Source: Streptomyces sp. NBC_01317
Lineage (GTDB): Bacteria; Actinomycetota; Actinomycetes; Streptomycetales; Streptomycetaceae
Reading direction: 5' to 3'
Assembly: GCF_035961655.1 (NCBI RefSeq)
Contig: NZ_CP108393.1
Location: forward strand, 1,736,001 to 1,800,000
Length of the DNA stretch: 64,000 bases
Position numbers and translations under genes: made by a program. Below the pieces are notes generated by a model. It saw nothing but the letters and a program-made list of their open reading frames with translations. It was not told the origin of the DNA and did not search any database. Positions 9,336-17,481 of this stretch are shown piece by piece. Positions within the stretch are counted from its first letter, which is position 1, and each line of letters opens with the position of its first letter.

Positions 9336-9995
9336 GTGTCCGTTCTCCTCGAGCAGCCCGCAAGCCTGGTCGCCTACCGCCCGAACAAGCCGACGGCCAT
9401 GGTCGTCGTGGCCGACCCGCGCGTCCGCTCCACCGTCACCCGCCACCTGTGGGCCCTTGGAGTCCGTGACGTCATCGAGGCGTCGTCCATCGCGGAGGCC
9501 CGTCCCCGCGTCGGCAACCCGCGCGACATCTGCGTGGCCGACGTCCACCTGCCCGACGGTTCCGGGCTGACCCTGCTGTCCGAGACCCGGGCCGCAGGCT
9601 GGCCCAACGGTCTGGCCCTCTCCGCCGCCGACGACATCGGCGCGGTGCGCAACGCCCTCGCGGGCGGCGTCAAGGGCTACGTCGTGACCGGCACGCGTAC
9701 GAACATCGGCCACCCGACCCGTCCCGGCGCCGCGCCCATCGGCGCGGGACCGCGGATGCACCGCCGCCCCCCGGGCGCCCCGAGCCACCCGGGCGGTTAC
9801 CGCGAGCTCTCCGGCCGTGAGGTCGAGGTGCTCAGACTCGTGGCCGAGGGCCAGTCCAACAAGGCCATCGGCGTCTCGATGGGCCTGTCGGCCCTGACCG
9901 TGAAGAGCCACCTCGCCCGTATCGCGCGCAAGCTCGGCACGGGTGACCGGGCGGGGATGGTCGCCGTGGCCCTCCGTACCGGAATCATCCACTGA
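9336..9995 (+). CDS. whiI: WhiI, atypical response regulator for sporulation
   Basis: A 219-residue orphan response regulator. The GTG start at 9336 follows a strong CAGGAGG site; the frame open from 9237 only adds leader sequence. The receiver domain (about 20-130) keeps Asp27 and the phosphoacceptor position Asp69 (VADVHLPDGSG), but the usual acidic pair is reduced to one Asp (VVVADPR) and no conserved Lys is seen in YVVTGTR, so normal phosphorylation is unlikely. A LuxR/FixJ helix-turn-helix fills the C-terminus (SGREVEVLRLVAEG, then LSALTVKSHLARI). In S. coelicolor, WhiI is needed for spore maturation and acts as a heterodimer with BldM. Identification rests on recalled near-identity and on the neighbours. 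Confidence 0.88.
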   Translation: MSVLLEQPASLVAYRPNKPTAMVVVADPRVRSTVTRHLWALGVRDVIEASSIAEARPRVGNPRDICVADVHLPDGSGLTLLSETRAAGWPNGLALSAADDIGAVRNALAGGVKGYVVTGTRTNIGHPTRPGAAPIGAGPRMHRRPPGAPSHPGGYRELSGREVEVLRLVAEGQSNKAIGVSMGLSALTVKSHLARIARKLGTGDRAGMVAVALRTGIIH

Positions 9996-10044
9996 CCCCC
10001 GCCACCCCCTCCACTCCCTGCCGCGTCCCCCACCCCTTTCCCCC

Positions 10045-10092
10045 ACGCACACCGCCCGCCGACGGAACGTTCCGTCGGCGGGCGGTGTGCGT
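10045..10092 (+). terminator. 48-bp perfect palindrome, whiI terminator
   Basis: Positions 10045-10068 are exactly complementary to 10069-10092, giving a 24-bp inverted repeat with no spacer (the hairpin would use a few central bases, around AACGTT, as loop). It begins 50 bases after the whiI stop. In RNA it is an exceptionally stable hairpin; in DNA it could extrude as a cruciform. Confidence 0.8.
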
Positions 10093-10208
10093 TCAGGCGT
10101 CTGTTCGGGGCGTCCCTGTGGGGCCTGTGAGAGGTGTTTTCGCAGGTCATCCGACTCTTGGACCGAAAGTGCAGGTCAGCGGTTCGCGCAGGCGGATACC
10201 CTTGACAG

Positions 10209-11477
10209 GTGACCGACGCCCAAGAGACCGCAGCAGACCCAGCACTGCGAACCACCGGGGGCGCACCCCCGGACGACGTCGAAACGGCGCCGATCCCTTT
10301 GTTGGAGCCCCGCGAGGGCATTCCCCCCGTGGTGGAGACCGATGACGCCCTCGCCCGGGTGATCGCCGCGTTCGCCGCGGGGACGGGGCCCGTGGCCGTC
10401 GACGCGGAACGCGCTTCCGGTTATAGATACGGTCAGCGCGCGTATTTGGTTCAGCTGCGCCGCGCCGGCGCGGGTACGGCGCTGATCGACCCGGTCGGCT
10501 GCCCCGACCTCTCCGGGCTCGGCGAGGCCCTCTCCGACACGGAGTGGATCCTGCACGCGGCCACCCAGGATCTTCCGTGCCTGCGGGAAATAGGCATGAC
10601 GCCCACCCGGCTGTTCGACACGGAGCTGGCGGGCCGGCTGGCGGGCTTCCCCCGGGTCGGGCTCGGCGCGATGGTCGAGAACGTGCTCGGTTTCGCCCTG
10701 GAGAAGGGCCACTCCGCGGTCGACTGGTCGACGCGGCCGCTGCCCGAGCCCTGGCTGCGGTACGCGGCGCTCGACGTGGAGCTGCTGGTGGACCTGCGGG
10801 ACGCGCTGGAGAAGGAACTGGACCGGCAGGGCAAGCTGGACTGGGCCCACCAGGAGTTCGACGCGATCGCCTCGGCGCCGCCGGCGCCGCCCCGCAAGGA
10901 TCCGTGGCGGCGTACGTCCGGGATGCACAAGGTGCGGCGTCGGCGCCAGATGGCGGCGGTACGGGAGCTGTGGAACACGCGCGACAGTGTGGCGCAGCGG
11001 CGTGACGTCTCTCCCGGCAAGGTGCTGAGCGACACGGCGATCGTCGAGGCGTCGCTGGCGCTGCCGGTGAACGTGCACGCGCTCACCGCGCTGCCCGGGT
11101 TCGGGCACCGGATGGGGCGGCGGCAGCTGGAGCAGTGGCAGGCGGCGGTCGACCGCGCGAAGGCGCTGCCGGACAGTGAGCTGCCCCAGCCGGGCCAGCC
11201 CGTCTCGGGCCCGCCTCCGCCCAGGTCCTGGGCGGACAAGGACCCGGAGGCGGCGGCGCGGCTGTCCGCTGCGCGGGCGGCGGTGTCTTCGCTGGCGGAG
11301 CGGCTGAACATGCCGCAGGAGAACCTGATCACGCCGGACACGGTCCGCCGCGTGTGCTGGGAGCCCCCGTCCGCTCCGACGCCGGAGGCGGTGGCGGAGG
11401 CGCTGACGTCGCATGGCGCCCGCGCGTGGCAGGTGACCCAGGTGGCCCCGGTCCTGTCGGAGGCCCTGTCGGACTGA
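10209..11477 (+). CDS. rnd: Ribonuclease D
   Basis: A 422-residue 3'-5' exoribonuclease, expected to trim tRNA and other stable RNA. The DEDDy exonuclease residues are visible: Exo I in VAVDAERASGYRYGQRAYL (Asp and Glu near residue 67), Exo II Asp in HAATQDLPCL (near 122), and the Tyr/Asp of Exo III in YAALDVELLVDL (near 190). An HRDC domain follows (LWNTRDSVAQRRDVSPGKVL, about 255-330), and the C-terminal 70 residues form an actinobacterial extension. GTG start at 10209, 213 bases after whiI and beyond the terminator, so it has its own promoter. Confidence 0.93.
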   Translation: MTDAQETAADPALRTTGGAPPDDVETAPIPLLEPREGIPPVVETDDALARVIAAFAAGTGPVAVDAERASGYRYGQRAYLVQLRRAGAGTALIDPVGCPDLSGLGEALSDTEWILHAATQDLPCLREIGMTPTRLFDTELAGRLAGFPRVGLGAMVENVLGFALEKGHSAVDWSTRPLPEPWLRYAALDVELLVDLRDALEKELDRQGKLDWAHQEFDAIASAPPAPPRKDPWRRTSGMHKVRRRRQMAAVRELWNTRDSVAQRRDVSPGKVLSDTAIVEASLALPVNVHALTALPGFGHRMGRRQLEQWQAAVDRAKALPDSELPQPGQPVSGPPPPRSWADKDPEAAARLSAARAAVSSLAERLNMPQENLITPDTVRRVCWEPPSAPTPEAVAEALTSHGARAWQVTQVAPVLSEALSD

Positions 11478-11486
11478 CCCGCTTCG

Positions 11487-11542
11487 ACCTCTGCCCGGTG
11501 TCCGGTGCGGCTTACTGATTGTCCTCAATCGCCGGACGGGCT
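11487..11542 (+). repeat. Repeat A, left arm
   Basis: A 56-base arm beginning ACCTCTGCCCGGTG and ending CTGATTGTCCTCAATCGCCG plus GACGGGCT. Its inverted copy is at 12195-12256 with only a short internal gap difference. Shorter forward copies of the core occur at 11772-11803, 11839-11857 (degenerate) and 11955-11980. Confidence 0.8.
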
Positions 11543-11593
11543 GGGTGTGCCGTGGTGACGGGGGCCGGGGCCTCCGGAGGTACGTATGTCCGG

Positions 11594-11675
11594 ACTGCAT
11601 GTTTTACGGCGCGTTCAGGGACTCCGGACATTCACGTTCGCCATGCGCCACAAAACACGCTTTACGTCCGGACAC
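11594..11675 (+). repeat. Repeat B, copy 1
   Basis: An 82-base unit starting ACTGCATGTTTTAC and ending TTTACGTCCGGACAC. It is bordered on both sides by GTCCGGAC. An inverted copy, about 90 percent identical by eye, lies at 12041-12124. Confidence 0.8.
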
Positions 11676-11780
11676 ACGCACCTCCTCCGACCCCACCCCC
11701 CTCACGCCGAGGGTGAGCCGAACGCCCCCGCCCGCCCGGGGAGCCTGGCCTCTGCCCGGCGGGCGAGCGCGGCTTACTGA

Positions 11781-11948
11781 TGTCCTCAATCGCCGGACGG
11801 GCTGGAGTGTGCCCCTGCGCGGTGCGCGGGCGCGGGTTAATCACCGGACGGCTTGAGTTGCGTCCAGGTGGTGCCATCAGTGCGGGTCAAGGATGTCCTC
11901 AAGCGCCGGACAGGCTGGAGTGTGCCCCTGCGCGGTGCGCGAGCGCGG
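11781..11948 (+). repeat. Two direct copies of a 55-base repeat
   Basis: Copies at about 11781-11835 and 11893-11948 both read TGTCCTCAA(T/G)CGCCGGAC, then GGCTGGAGTGTGCCCCTGCG, then CGGTGCGCG. They differ at a few bases and are separated by a degenerate partial copy. Confidence 0.75.
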
Positions 11949-12029
11949 CTTACCGATGTCCTCAAGCGCCGGACGGGCTTAAAGACCGGGGCGGGCCTGC
12001 TTGTTTTGGCGCGGGCCTGGAAGGGGGAC

Positions 12030-12143
12030 GGGCAGGGGTCGTGTCCGGAACGTAAAGCGTGTTTTGTGTCGCGTGGCTACCGTGAATGTCCGAAGTCCCC
12101 GAACGCGACGTAAAACATGCAGTGCAGGACACGACCCCTGCCC
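12030..12143 (-). repeat. Repeat B, copy 2, inside 17-bp perfect inverted arms
   Basis: The arms GGGCAGGGGTCGTGTCC (12030-12046) and its exact complement (12127-12143) enclose the inverted copy of the 80-base unit. The structure, an internal unit between perfect terminal inverted repeats without a gene, resembles a miniature inverted-repeat element or a stable RNA fold. Confidence 0.75.
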
Positions 12144-12194
12144 GGCCCCCGGCAACAACCCGCACCATGGCCACCGGCCCGCAGCGGCACAACC

Positions 12195-12284
12195 AAGCCC
12201 GTCCGGCGATTGAGGACAATCAGTAAGCCGCACCCGCCCGCACCGGGCAGAGGTACAACCAAGCCCGTCCGGCAATTGAGGACA
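12195..12284 (-). repeat. Repeat A, right arms (two inverted copies)
   Basis: 12195-12256 is the inverted partner of 11487-11542. A second, shorter inverted copy (AAGCCCGTCCGGCAATTGAG, then GACAAA) ends at 12284, 101 bases before the fadA start. Confidence 0.75.
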
Positions 12285-12384
12285 AAGTAGTGACCCGCAC
12301 CACCGCGCAGCGTCAAGGGTGGGCAGGCTGGTTACCCACAAGTAGCATGGGCGGCAGCAACCGCACCCCTGGAGGAGAGCCATC

Positions 12385-13605
12385 GTGCCTCGTACCGTCA
12401 GGGACGTCGTCTTCGTCGACGGCGTCCGCACCCCGTTCGGCAAGGCGGGCCCCAAGGGCATCTACCACGAGACCCGTGCCGATGATCTCGTCGTGAAGGC
12501 CATCCGGGAGCTGCTGCGCCGCAACCCGGACCTCGACCCCGCCGCCATCGACGAGGTCGCCATCGCCGCCACCACCCAGATCGGCGACCAGGGCCTCACC
12601 CTCGGCCGTACCGCCGGGATCCTCGCGGGGCTGCCGCAGTCCGTGCCCGGGTACTCCATCGACCGGATGTGCGCGGGCGCGCTCACCGCCGTGACGACCA
12701 CCGCCGGGTCGATCGCGTTCGGCGCCTACGACATCGTGATCGCGGGCGGTGTCGAGCACATGGGCCGCCACCCCATGGGCGAGGGCGTCGACCCGAACCC
12801 CCGCTTCGTCTCGGAGAGGCTCGTCGACGACTCCGCGCTCTTCATGGGCATGACGGCGGAGAACCTCCACGACCGCTTCCCGCACCTGACCAAGCAGCGG
12901 GCGGACGAGTACGCGGTGCGCTCGCAGGAGAAGGCCGCCAAGGCCTACGCCAACGGCAAGATCCAGCAGGACCTGGTGCCGGTCTCCGTACGCCGCACCG
13001 ACCCCGCCGCCGGCGAGACGGGCTGGGGCCTGGCCACCGCCGACGAGCCGATGCGTCCGGGCACGACGCTGGAGATGCTGGCCGGGTTGAAGACACCCTT
13101 CCGCCCGCACGGCCGCGTCACCGCCGGCAACGCCGCGGGGCTCAACGACGGCGCCACCGCCTCCCTCATCGCCGCCGAGGACTTCGCGCGCGAGCACGGC
13201 CTGCCGGTCAGGATGCGGCTGGTGTCGTACGCCTTCGCGGGCGTCGAGCCCGAGGTCATGGGGTACGGCCCGATCCCGGCGACGGAGAAGGCGCTCGCCA
13301 AGGCGGGCCTGTCGATCTCCGACATCGGCCTGTTCGAGGTCAACGAGGCCTTCGCCGTCCAGGTGCTCGCCCTGCTCGACCACTACGGCATCGCGGACGA
13401 CGACGAGCGCGTCAACCAGTACGGCGGCGCCATCGCGTACGGCCACCCGCTGGCCTCCTCCGGGGTACGGCTGATGACGCAGCTCGCCCGGCAGTTCGAG
13501 GAGCAGCCGCACGTCCGGTTCGGCCTGACCACCATGTGTGTCGGTTTCGGCATGGGCGCGACGGTCATCTGGGAGAACCCGCACTTCGACGGAGGCACCA
13601 AGTGA
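12385..13605 (+). CDS. fadA: Thiolase (acetyl-CoA C-acyltransferase), beta-oxidation
   Basis: A 406-residue thiolase that cleaves 3-ketoacyl-CoA with CoA in fatty-acid degradation. The acylated Cys lies in RMCAGAL (residue 96), the His in YGHPLASSG (about 354) and the second Cys in TMCVGFGMG (385), so the catalytic set is complete. GTG start at 12385 with GGAGGAG upstream. Its stop overlaps the start of the FadB-type gene by four bases (GTGA), giving a coupled two-gene operon for the last steps of the cycle. The reverse, condensing reaction cannot be excluded, but the partner gene favours degradation. Confidence 0.93.
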   Translation: MPRTVRDVVFVDGVRTPFGKAGPKGIYHETRADDLVVKAIRELLRRNPDLDPAAIDEVAIAATTQIGDQGLTLGRTAGILAGLPQSVPGYSIDRMCAGALTAVTTTAGSIAFGAYDIVIAGGVEHMGRHPMGEGVDPNPRFVSERLVDDSALFMGMTAENLHDRFPHLTKQRADEYAVRSQEKAAKAYANGKIQQDLVPVSVRRTDPAAGETGWGLATADEPMRPGTTLEMLAGLKTPFRPHGRVTAGNAAGLNDGATASLIAAEDFAREHGLPVRMRLVSYAFAGVEPEVMGYGPIPATEKALAKAGLSISDIGLFEVNEAFAVQVLALLDHYGIADDDERVNQYGGAIAYGHPLASSGVRLMTQLARQFEEQPHVRFGLTTMCVGFGMGATVIWENPHFDGGTK

Positions 13606-15728
13606 GCATCGCCGAACTCCTGAAGGGCGCGGCCGAGTTGTTCCCCGACGAGGTCGTCACCCAGGCGCACGTACGCCACCTGGACCTCCCCGGCGGGGTG
13701 GGGCGCTTCGCGCTCGTCACACTGGACAACGGCTTCGACCACACGAAGCCGACCACCTTCGGCCCCCGGTCCCTGGCGAACATCGACGCCGCGATGGACC
13801 AGGTCGAGAAGGAGGCGTCCGAGGGCACGATCGTCGGCGCCGGCGTCACCGGCAAGCCGTTCATCTTCGCCGTCGGCGCCGACCTCAAGGGCCTCGTCGG
13901 GGTCAAGCGCCTGGAGGACGGCCTCGCGTCCGGCCGGGCGGGGCACGACGTGTTCAAGCGCCTCGCGGGCCTGGCCGTCCCGACCTTCGCGTACTACAAC
14001 GGCGCGGCGATGGGTGGCGGGGTCGAGATCGGCCTCCACTGCACCTACCGCACGGTGTCCGCCGCGACGGCCGCCTTCTCGCTGCCCGAGGTCTTCCTCG
14101 GGCTCGTCCCCGGCTGGGGCGGCTGCACGCTGCTGCCGAACCTGATCGGCGCGGACCGCGCGGTCTCGGTGATCATCGAGAACTCGCTCAACCAGAACCG
14201 CCAGCTCAAGGGCGGCCAGGTGTACGACCTCGGCATCGCCGACGCGCTCTTCGAAGGCGCCGACTTCCTGGAGCAGTCGCTGCTCTGGACCGCCGCCGTA
14301 CTCAAGGGCGAACTGGCCGTCGCACGGCCCGACGTGGACCGGGGCGAGGCCTGGGACGCGGCCGTGGCGCGCGGCAGGGCGATCGCCGACGCGAAGGTGC
14401 ACGGCGCGGCACCGGCCGCGTACCGCGCGCTGGACATCATCGCCGCCGTCAAGGACGGGGACCTCCAGGCGGGCTTCGACGCCGAGGACCGCGCGCTCGC
14501 GGAACTGATCCTCAGCAGCGAACTCCGTTCGGGCAACTACGCGTTCAACCTCGTACAGAAGCGCGCGAAGCGGCCCGCGGGGGCGCCGGACAAGAGCCTG
14601 GCCCGCCCGGTGACCAAGGTCGGCGTGGTCGGCGCGGGTCTGATGGCCTCGCAGTTGGCGCTGCTCTTCGTACGGCGCCTGGAGGTGCCGGTCGTCCTCA
14701 CGGACATCGACCAGGAGCGCGTCGACAAGGGCGTGGCGTACGTCCACGGCGAGATCGACAAGCTGCTGCTCAAGTCCCGTATCAACCCCGACAAGTCCAA
14801 CCAGCTCAAGGCGCTGGTCACGGGCGTGCTGGACAAGGCGGAGGCGTTCTCGGACGCCGACTTCGTCATCGAGGCCGTGTTCGAGGAACTGGGCGTCAAG
14901 CAAAAGGTGTTCGCGGAGCTGGAGGCGGTCACCCCGGCGCACGCCATCTTCGCGACCAACACCTCGTCGCTGTCGGTCTCCGAGATGGCGTCGAAGCTGA
15001 ACCACCCGGAGCGGGTGGTCGGTTTCCACTTCTTCAACCCGGTCGCCGTGCTGCCGCTGCTGGAGATCGTGCGCGGCCAGCAGACCGACGAGGCCTCGCT
15101 GGCCACGGCGTTCGGCGTCGCGCGCAAGCTCAAGAAGACCGCCGTACTGGTGAAGGACGCTCCGGCGTTCGTGGTGAACCGCATCCTGACGCGCTTCATG
15201 GGCGAGATCCAGAACGTCATCGACGAGGGCACCCCCGTCGCGGTCGCCGAGCGCGCCGTGGAGCCGCTGGGTCTGCCGATGTCGCCGTTGGTGCTGCTGG
15301 AGCTGGTGGGCCCGGCGATCGGCCTGCACGTCTCCGAGACCCTGCACGGCGCGTTCCCGGACCGCTTCACGGTGTCGCCGAACCTGGCGGCGGTCGTGAA
15401 GGCCGGCAAGCGCGGCTTCTACACGTACGACTCCGGGAAGCCGGAGCTGGACCCGGAGGTCGCCGCCCTGCTCGACCAGGGGGACAGCGTCCTCACCGAG
15501 GAGCAGACCCGCGCACGCGTCCTGGACGCGGTGGCTCAGGAGATCGGGCTGATGCTGGCCGAAGGTGTCGTCGCCGAGCCCGAGGACATCGACCTGTGTC
15601 TGATCACGGGCGCGGGGTGGCCGTTCCATCTGGGCGGCATCACTCCGTACCTGGACCGTGAGGGTGTCGCGGAGCGGGTGAACGGCAAGCGGTTCCTGGC
15701 GCCGGGTGTGGCCAGCGTGCCGGTGTAG
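13602..15728 (+). CDS. fadB: FadB/FadJ-type multienzyme: enoyl-CoA hydratase / 3-hydroxyacyl-CoA dehydrogenase
   Basis: A 708-residue trifunctional-type protein. The N-terminal crotonase part (about 1-300) has the oxyanion segments FIFAVGADLKGL and YYNGAAMGGGVEIGLHC and the LPEVFLGLVPGWGG motif with its catalytic Glu. The NAD-binding domain starts at VTKVGVVGAGLMASQLALL (about 335), with the dehydrogenase His in VVGFHFFNPVAVLPLLEIV (about 475). The C-terminal 3HCDH domain ends with HLGGITPYLD. The GTG start at 13602 overlaps the thiolase stop; the frame open further upstream is the shadow of fadA. Together they form a complete hydration, oxidation and thiolysis unit. Confidence 0.93.
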   Translation: MSIAELLKGAAELFPDEVVTQAHVRHLDLPGGVGRFALVTLDNGFDHTKPTTFGPRSLANIDAAMDQVEKEASEGTIVGAGVTGKPFIFAVGADLKGLVGVKRLEDGLASGRAGHDVFKRLAGLAVPTFAYYNGAAMGGGVEIGLHCTYRTVSAATAAFSLPEVFLGLVPGWGGCTLLPNLIGADRAVSVIIENSLNQNRQLKGGQVYDLGIADALFEGADFLEQSLLWTAAVLKGELAVARPDVDRGEAWDAAVARGRAIADAKVHGAAPAAYRALDIIAAVKDGDLQAGFDAEDRALAELILSSELRSGNYAFNLVQKRAKRPAGAPDKSLARPVTKVGVVGAGLMASQLALLFVRRLEVPVVLTDIDQERVDKGVAYVHGEIDKLLLKSRINPDKSNQLKALVTGVLDKAEAFSDADFVIEAVFEELGVKQKVFAELEAVTPAHAIFATNTSSLSVSEMASKLNHPERVVGFHFFNPVAVLPLLEIVRGQQTDEASLATAFGVARKLKKTAVLVKDAPAFVVNRILTRFMGEIQNVIDEGTPVAVAERAVEPLGLPMSPLVLLELVGPAIGLHVSETLHGAFPDRFTVSPNLAAVVKAGKRGFYTYDSGKPELDPEVAALLDQGDSVLTEEQTRARVLDAVAQEIGLMLAEGVVAEPEDIDLCLITGAGWPFHLGGITPYLDREGVAERVNGKRFLAPGVASVPV

Positions 15729-15753
15729 GCGCCGACGCGAACAGGCAGGTGGG

Positions 15754-15784
15754 CGGGCCGGTACGGGACATCCGTACCGGCCCG
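15754..15784. terminator. Bidirectional terminator after fadB
   Basis: Perfect 13-bp stem CGGGCCGGTACGG with loop GACAT, midway between the fadB stop (15728) and the converging stop at 15833. Confidence 0.85.
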
Positions 15785-15832
15785 TCCTGCGTTTCCCGCT
15801 GGTCCCGTCCGGCGCGTTTCCCGCCCGGTCGC

Positions 15833-16873
15833 TCAGACCTGGGTCCAGGCCTCCAGCGCCAGGCCCGGCTCGTCCTTCTGCCGGGTCACCCGCAGCGAGC
15901 CGTCCTCGCCCAGGACCGCCAGGACCACCCGGCCCAGCCCGTCCAGGGCCAGGGCGGGGACGCCCGTGCACGGCTCGCCCGTCGACGTCCAGTTGAGGCC
16001 GGCGTCCTCGGTCTCCGTGGGGTACGCGGCGACCTGCGGGCGGCCGTCCTGGCCCCGCCCCGCCAGGATCGTGCAGTCGAGGCCGTCGACGGGGGTACGG
16101 AGCAGGGCCGGCAGTCCCGTGCCCGGGCCGCCGAGGTCCACCGGGTCCGTGCCGGGCCGCCAGGCGAGGACCGTGCCGGTGTCGGTGTCGCGCCAGAAGT
16201 GCGTCAGCCGGCCGGGTGCCGTGCACAGACCGGTGACCGCGTCCGCCGACGCCGCCGGCTCGGTGCCCTCCTCGGCCCGCTCGGGCTTCACGTCGAGTTT
16301 GGGCCTGCGCCAGTGCGTCATCAGACCGGGCCCCGCCGCCAGTATCTCGATCTGTCCGTCGTCGGTGACGGCCGCACCCGCCTCGCCCGTCAGCTTCTTG
16401 CCCGTCACCGGGGCGCCGCCCCAGCCGAGCCAGCGGCCGGTGGGCGACTGGTTGCGGTAGGAGAGGTTGCCGTTGCCGTTGCGTACGAACAGGTGCAGCG
16501 CGCCCCGCGCGTCGACGACCGCCGTGGGGCGGCCGATCCGGGCGGCGGCCTTCATGTCCTTCGTGTGCGGGGTGCCCAGGGACTGCCAGTCCCGCAACGC
16601 GCGGCCCGTCTGGAACTGCACCGCGTGCACGACGTCCCGGTTCTTGGGCCCTTCGGGGCGCGGGCGTTCCCGTACCCCCAGCAGGTGCACATAGCCCTCG
16701 GCGGTCTGGGCGAACGCCAGATGGGGCAACAGCCCCGGGAACGGCAGCAGTTCGGGTCCGGTCCAGCCGGGGCCGCCCGGCAGGGTCTCCGTCCACCGCA
16801 GGACACCGTCCGCCGTCGCGGCGTACGCCGTCAGCCTGTCGTCCTTGCCGCGCAGCAGCCAGCCGGTGGTCAT
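15833..16873 (-). CDS. Hypothetical protein, beta-propeller-like repeats
   Basis: 346 residues with no recognised catalytic motif. The sequence is a series of about 45-residue units, each with a Trp and a Gly-rich turn (for example LHLFVRNGNGNLSYRNQSPT, then GRWLGWGGAP, and LTHFWRDTDTGTVLAWRPGT). This pattern is seen in PLL/fucose-lectin-like beta propellers and in sialidase-like propellers. There is no signal peptide or membrane segment, so it is probably cytoplasmic. The ATG at 16873 is the only sensible start. Propeller folding is inferred from repeat spacing only. Confidence 0.7.
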   Translation of the reverse strand: MTTGWLLRGKDDRLTAYAATADGVLRWTETLPGGPGWTGPELLPFPGLLPHLAFAQTAEGYVHLLGVRERPRPEGPKNRDVVHAVQFQTGRALRDWQSLGTPHTKDMKAAARIGRPTAVVDARGALHLFVRNGNGNLSYRNQSPTGRWLGWGGAPVTGKKLTGEAGAAVTDDGQIEILAAGPGLMTHWRRPKLDVKPERAEEGTEPAASADAVTGLCTAPGRLTHFWRDTDTGTVLAWRPGTDPVDLGGPGTGLPALLRTPVDGLDCTILAGRGQDGRPQVAAYPTETEDAGLNWTSTGEPCTGVPALALDGLGRVVLAVLGEDGSLRVTRQKDEPGLALEAWTQV

Positions 16874-17046
16874 GCCCCGCAGCCGCCTTCCTGGACGCCG
16901 ATGACACAGATCGGAGCGTTCCGCGGTCGCGGAAAACTCAGTTGGCGACTTTACCCGCCGCCGTCCCCCGCCTGCCCCCTGGCCCGCGCTCGCCGACGGG
17001 TGGTCCGTGACCCCGTCCCGGCCCGCGCCTGTGCCAGGGTGGCCGG

Positions 17047-17481
17047 ATGAGGATTCTGCTGGTCGTCGACGCGGCCAACGTGGTCGGTTCCGTCCCGGAC
17101 GGGTGGTGGCGCGACCGGCGGGGGGCCAACGAGCGGCTGCGCGACGCCCTGGTGTCGTACGGCGAGCGGGGGGTGGCGGGGCATCCGGGGCCCGTGGAGA
17201 CCGTGCTCGTGGTCGAGGGCGCGGCCCGGGAGGTGGAGTCCGTGCCGGGGGTACGGGTCGAGGCGGCGCGGGGCGGCGGGGACGACCGGATCGTGGAGCT
17301 GGCGGCGGAGGCCGCGGCGGCGGGCCGTGCCTGTGTGGTCGCCACGGCCGACCGGGAGCTGCGCCGCCGGGTGTTGGCGTACGGGGCGTCGTGTGTGGGG
17401 CCTTCGGCGGTGCGTCAGCGGCCCGGTGACGGGGCGTCAGGATTCGATGACGGTACGTCAGAAGCCGGTGACGGTACGTAG
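17047..17481 (+). CDS. Small NYN-domain (PIN-like nuclease) protein
   Basis: 144 residues. The first strand ILLVVDAANVVGSVP carries the conserved Asp and the Asn expected in NYN domains. A second acidic site lies in GGGDDRIVELA and a third in VVATADRELRRRV, the usual set of acidic residues of PIN/NYN ribonucleases. The C-terminal 25 residues are Gly/Asp/Ser-rich and probably disordered. The last 67 bases overlap the 3' end of the opposing glycosyltransferase gene. RNA target unknown. Confidence 0.75.
   Translation: MRILLVVDAANVVGSVPDGWWRDRRGANERLRDALVSYGERGVAGHPGPVETVLVVEGAAREVESVPGVRVEAARGGGDDRIVELAAEAAAAGRACVVATADRELRRRVLAYGASCVGPSAVRQRPGDGASGFDDGTSEAGDGT

Larger units (their letters stand above)
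11478..12384. other. Gene-free repeat block between rnd and fadA
   Basis: No convincing coding sequence lies in this 907-bp stretch; the short open frames have no family features and follow the repeats. It is built from inverted and direct copies of a motif containing GTCCTCAATCGCCGGACGGG and of an unrelated 80-base unit, listed separately. The copies on the left half point one way and those on the right half the other, so the region is a large imperfect palindrome. The fadA promoter must be within the last 100 bases before 12385. Confidence 0.75.

Noticed and set aside
11519..12213. Several 60-100 codon open frames in the repeat block
   Set aside because: They follow repeat copies, differ in frame between copies, and have no ribosome-binding sites.
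13383..16907. 1174-codon minus-strand open frame over fadB and the propeller gene
   Set aside because: Antisense to fadB and out of frame with the real minus-strand gene at 15833-16873; Arg/His-rich composition without motifs.
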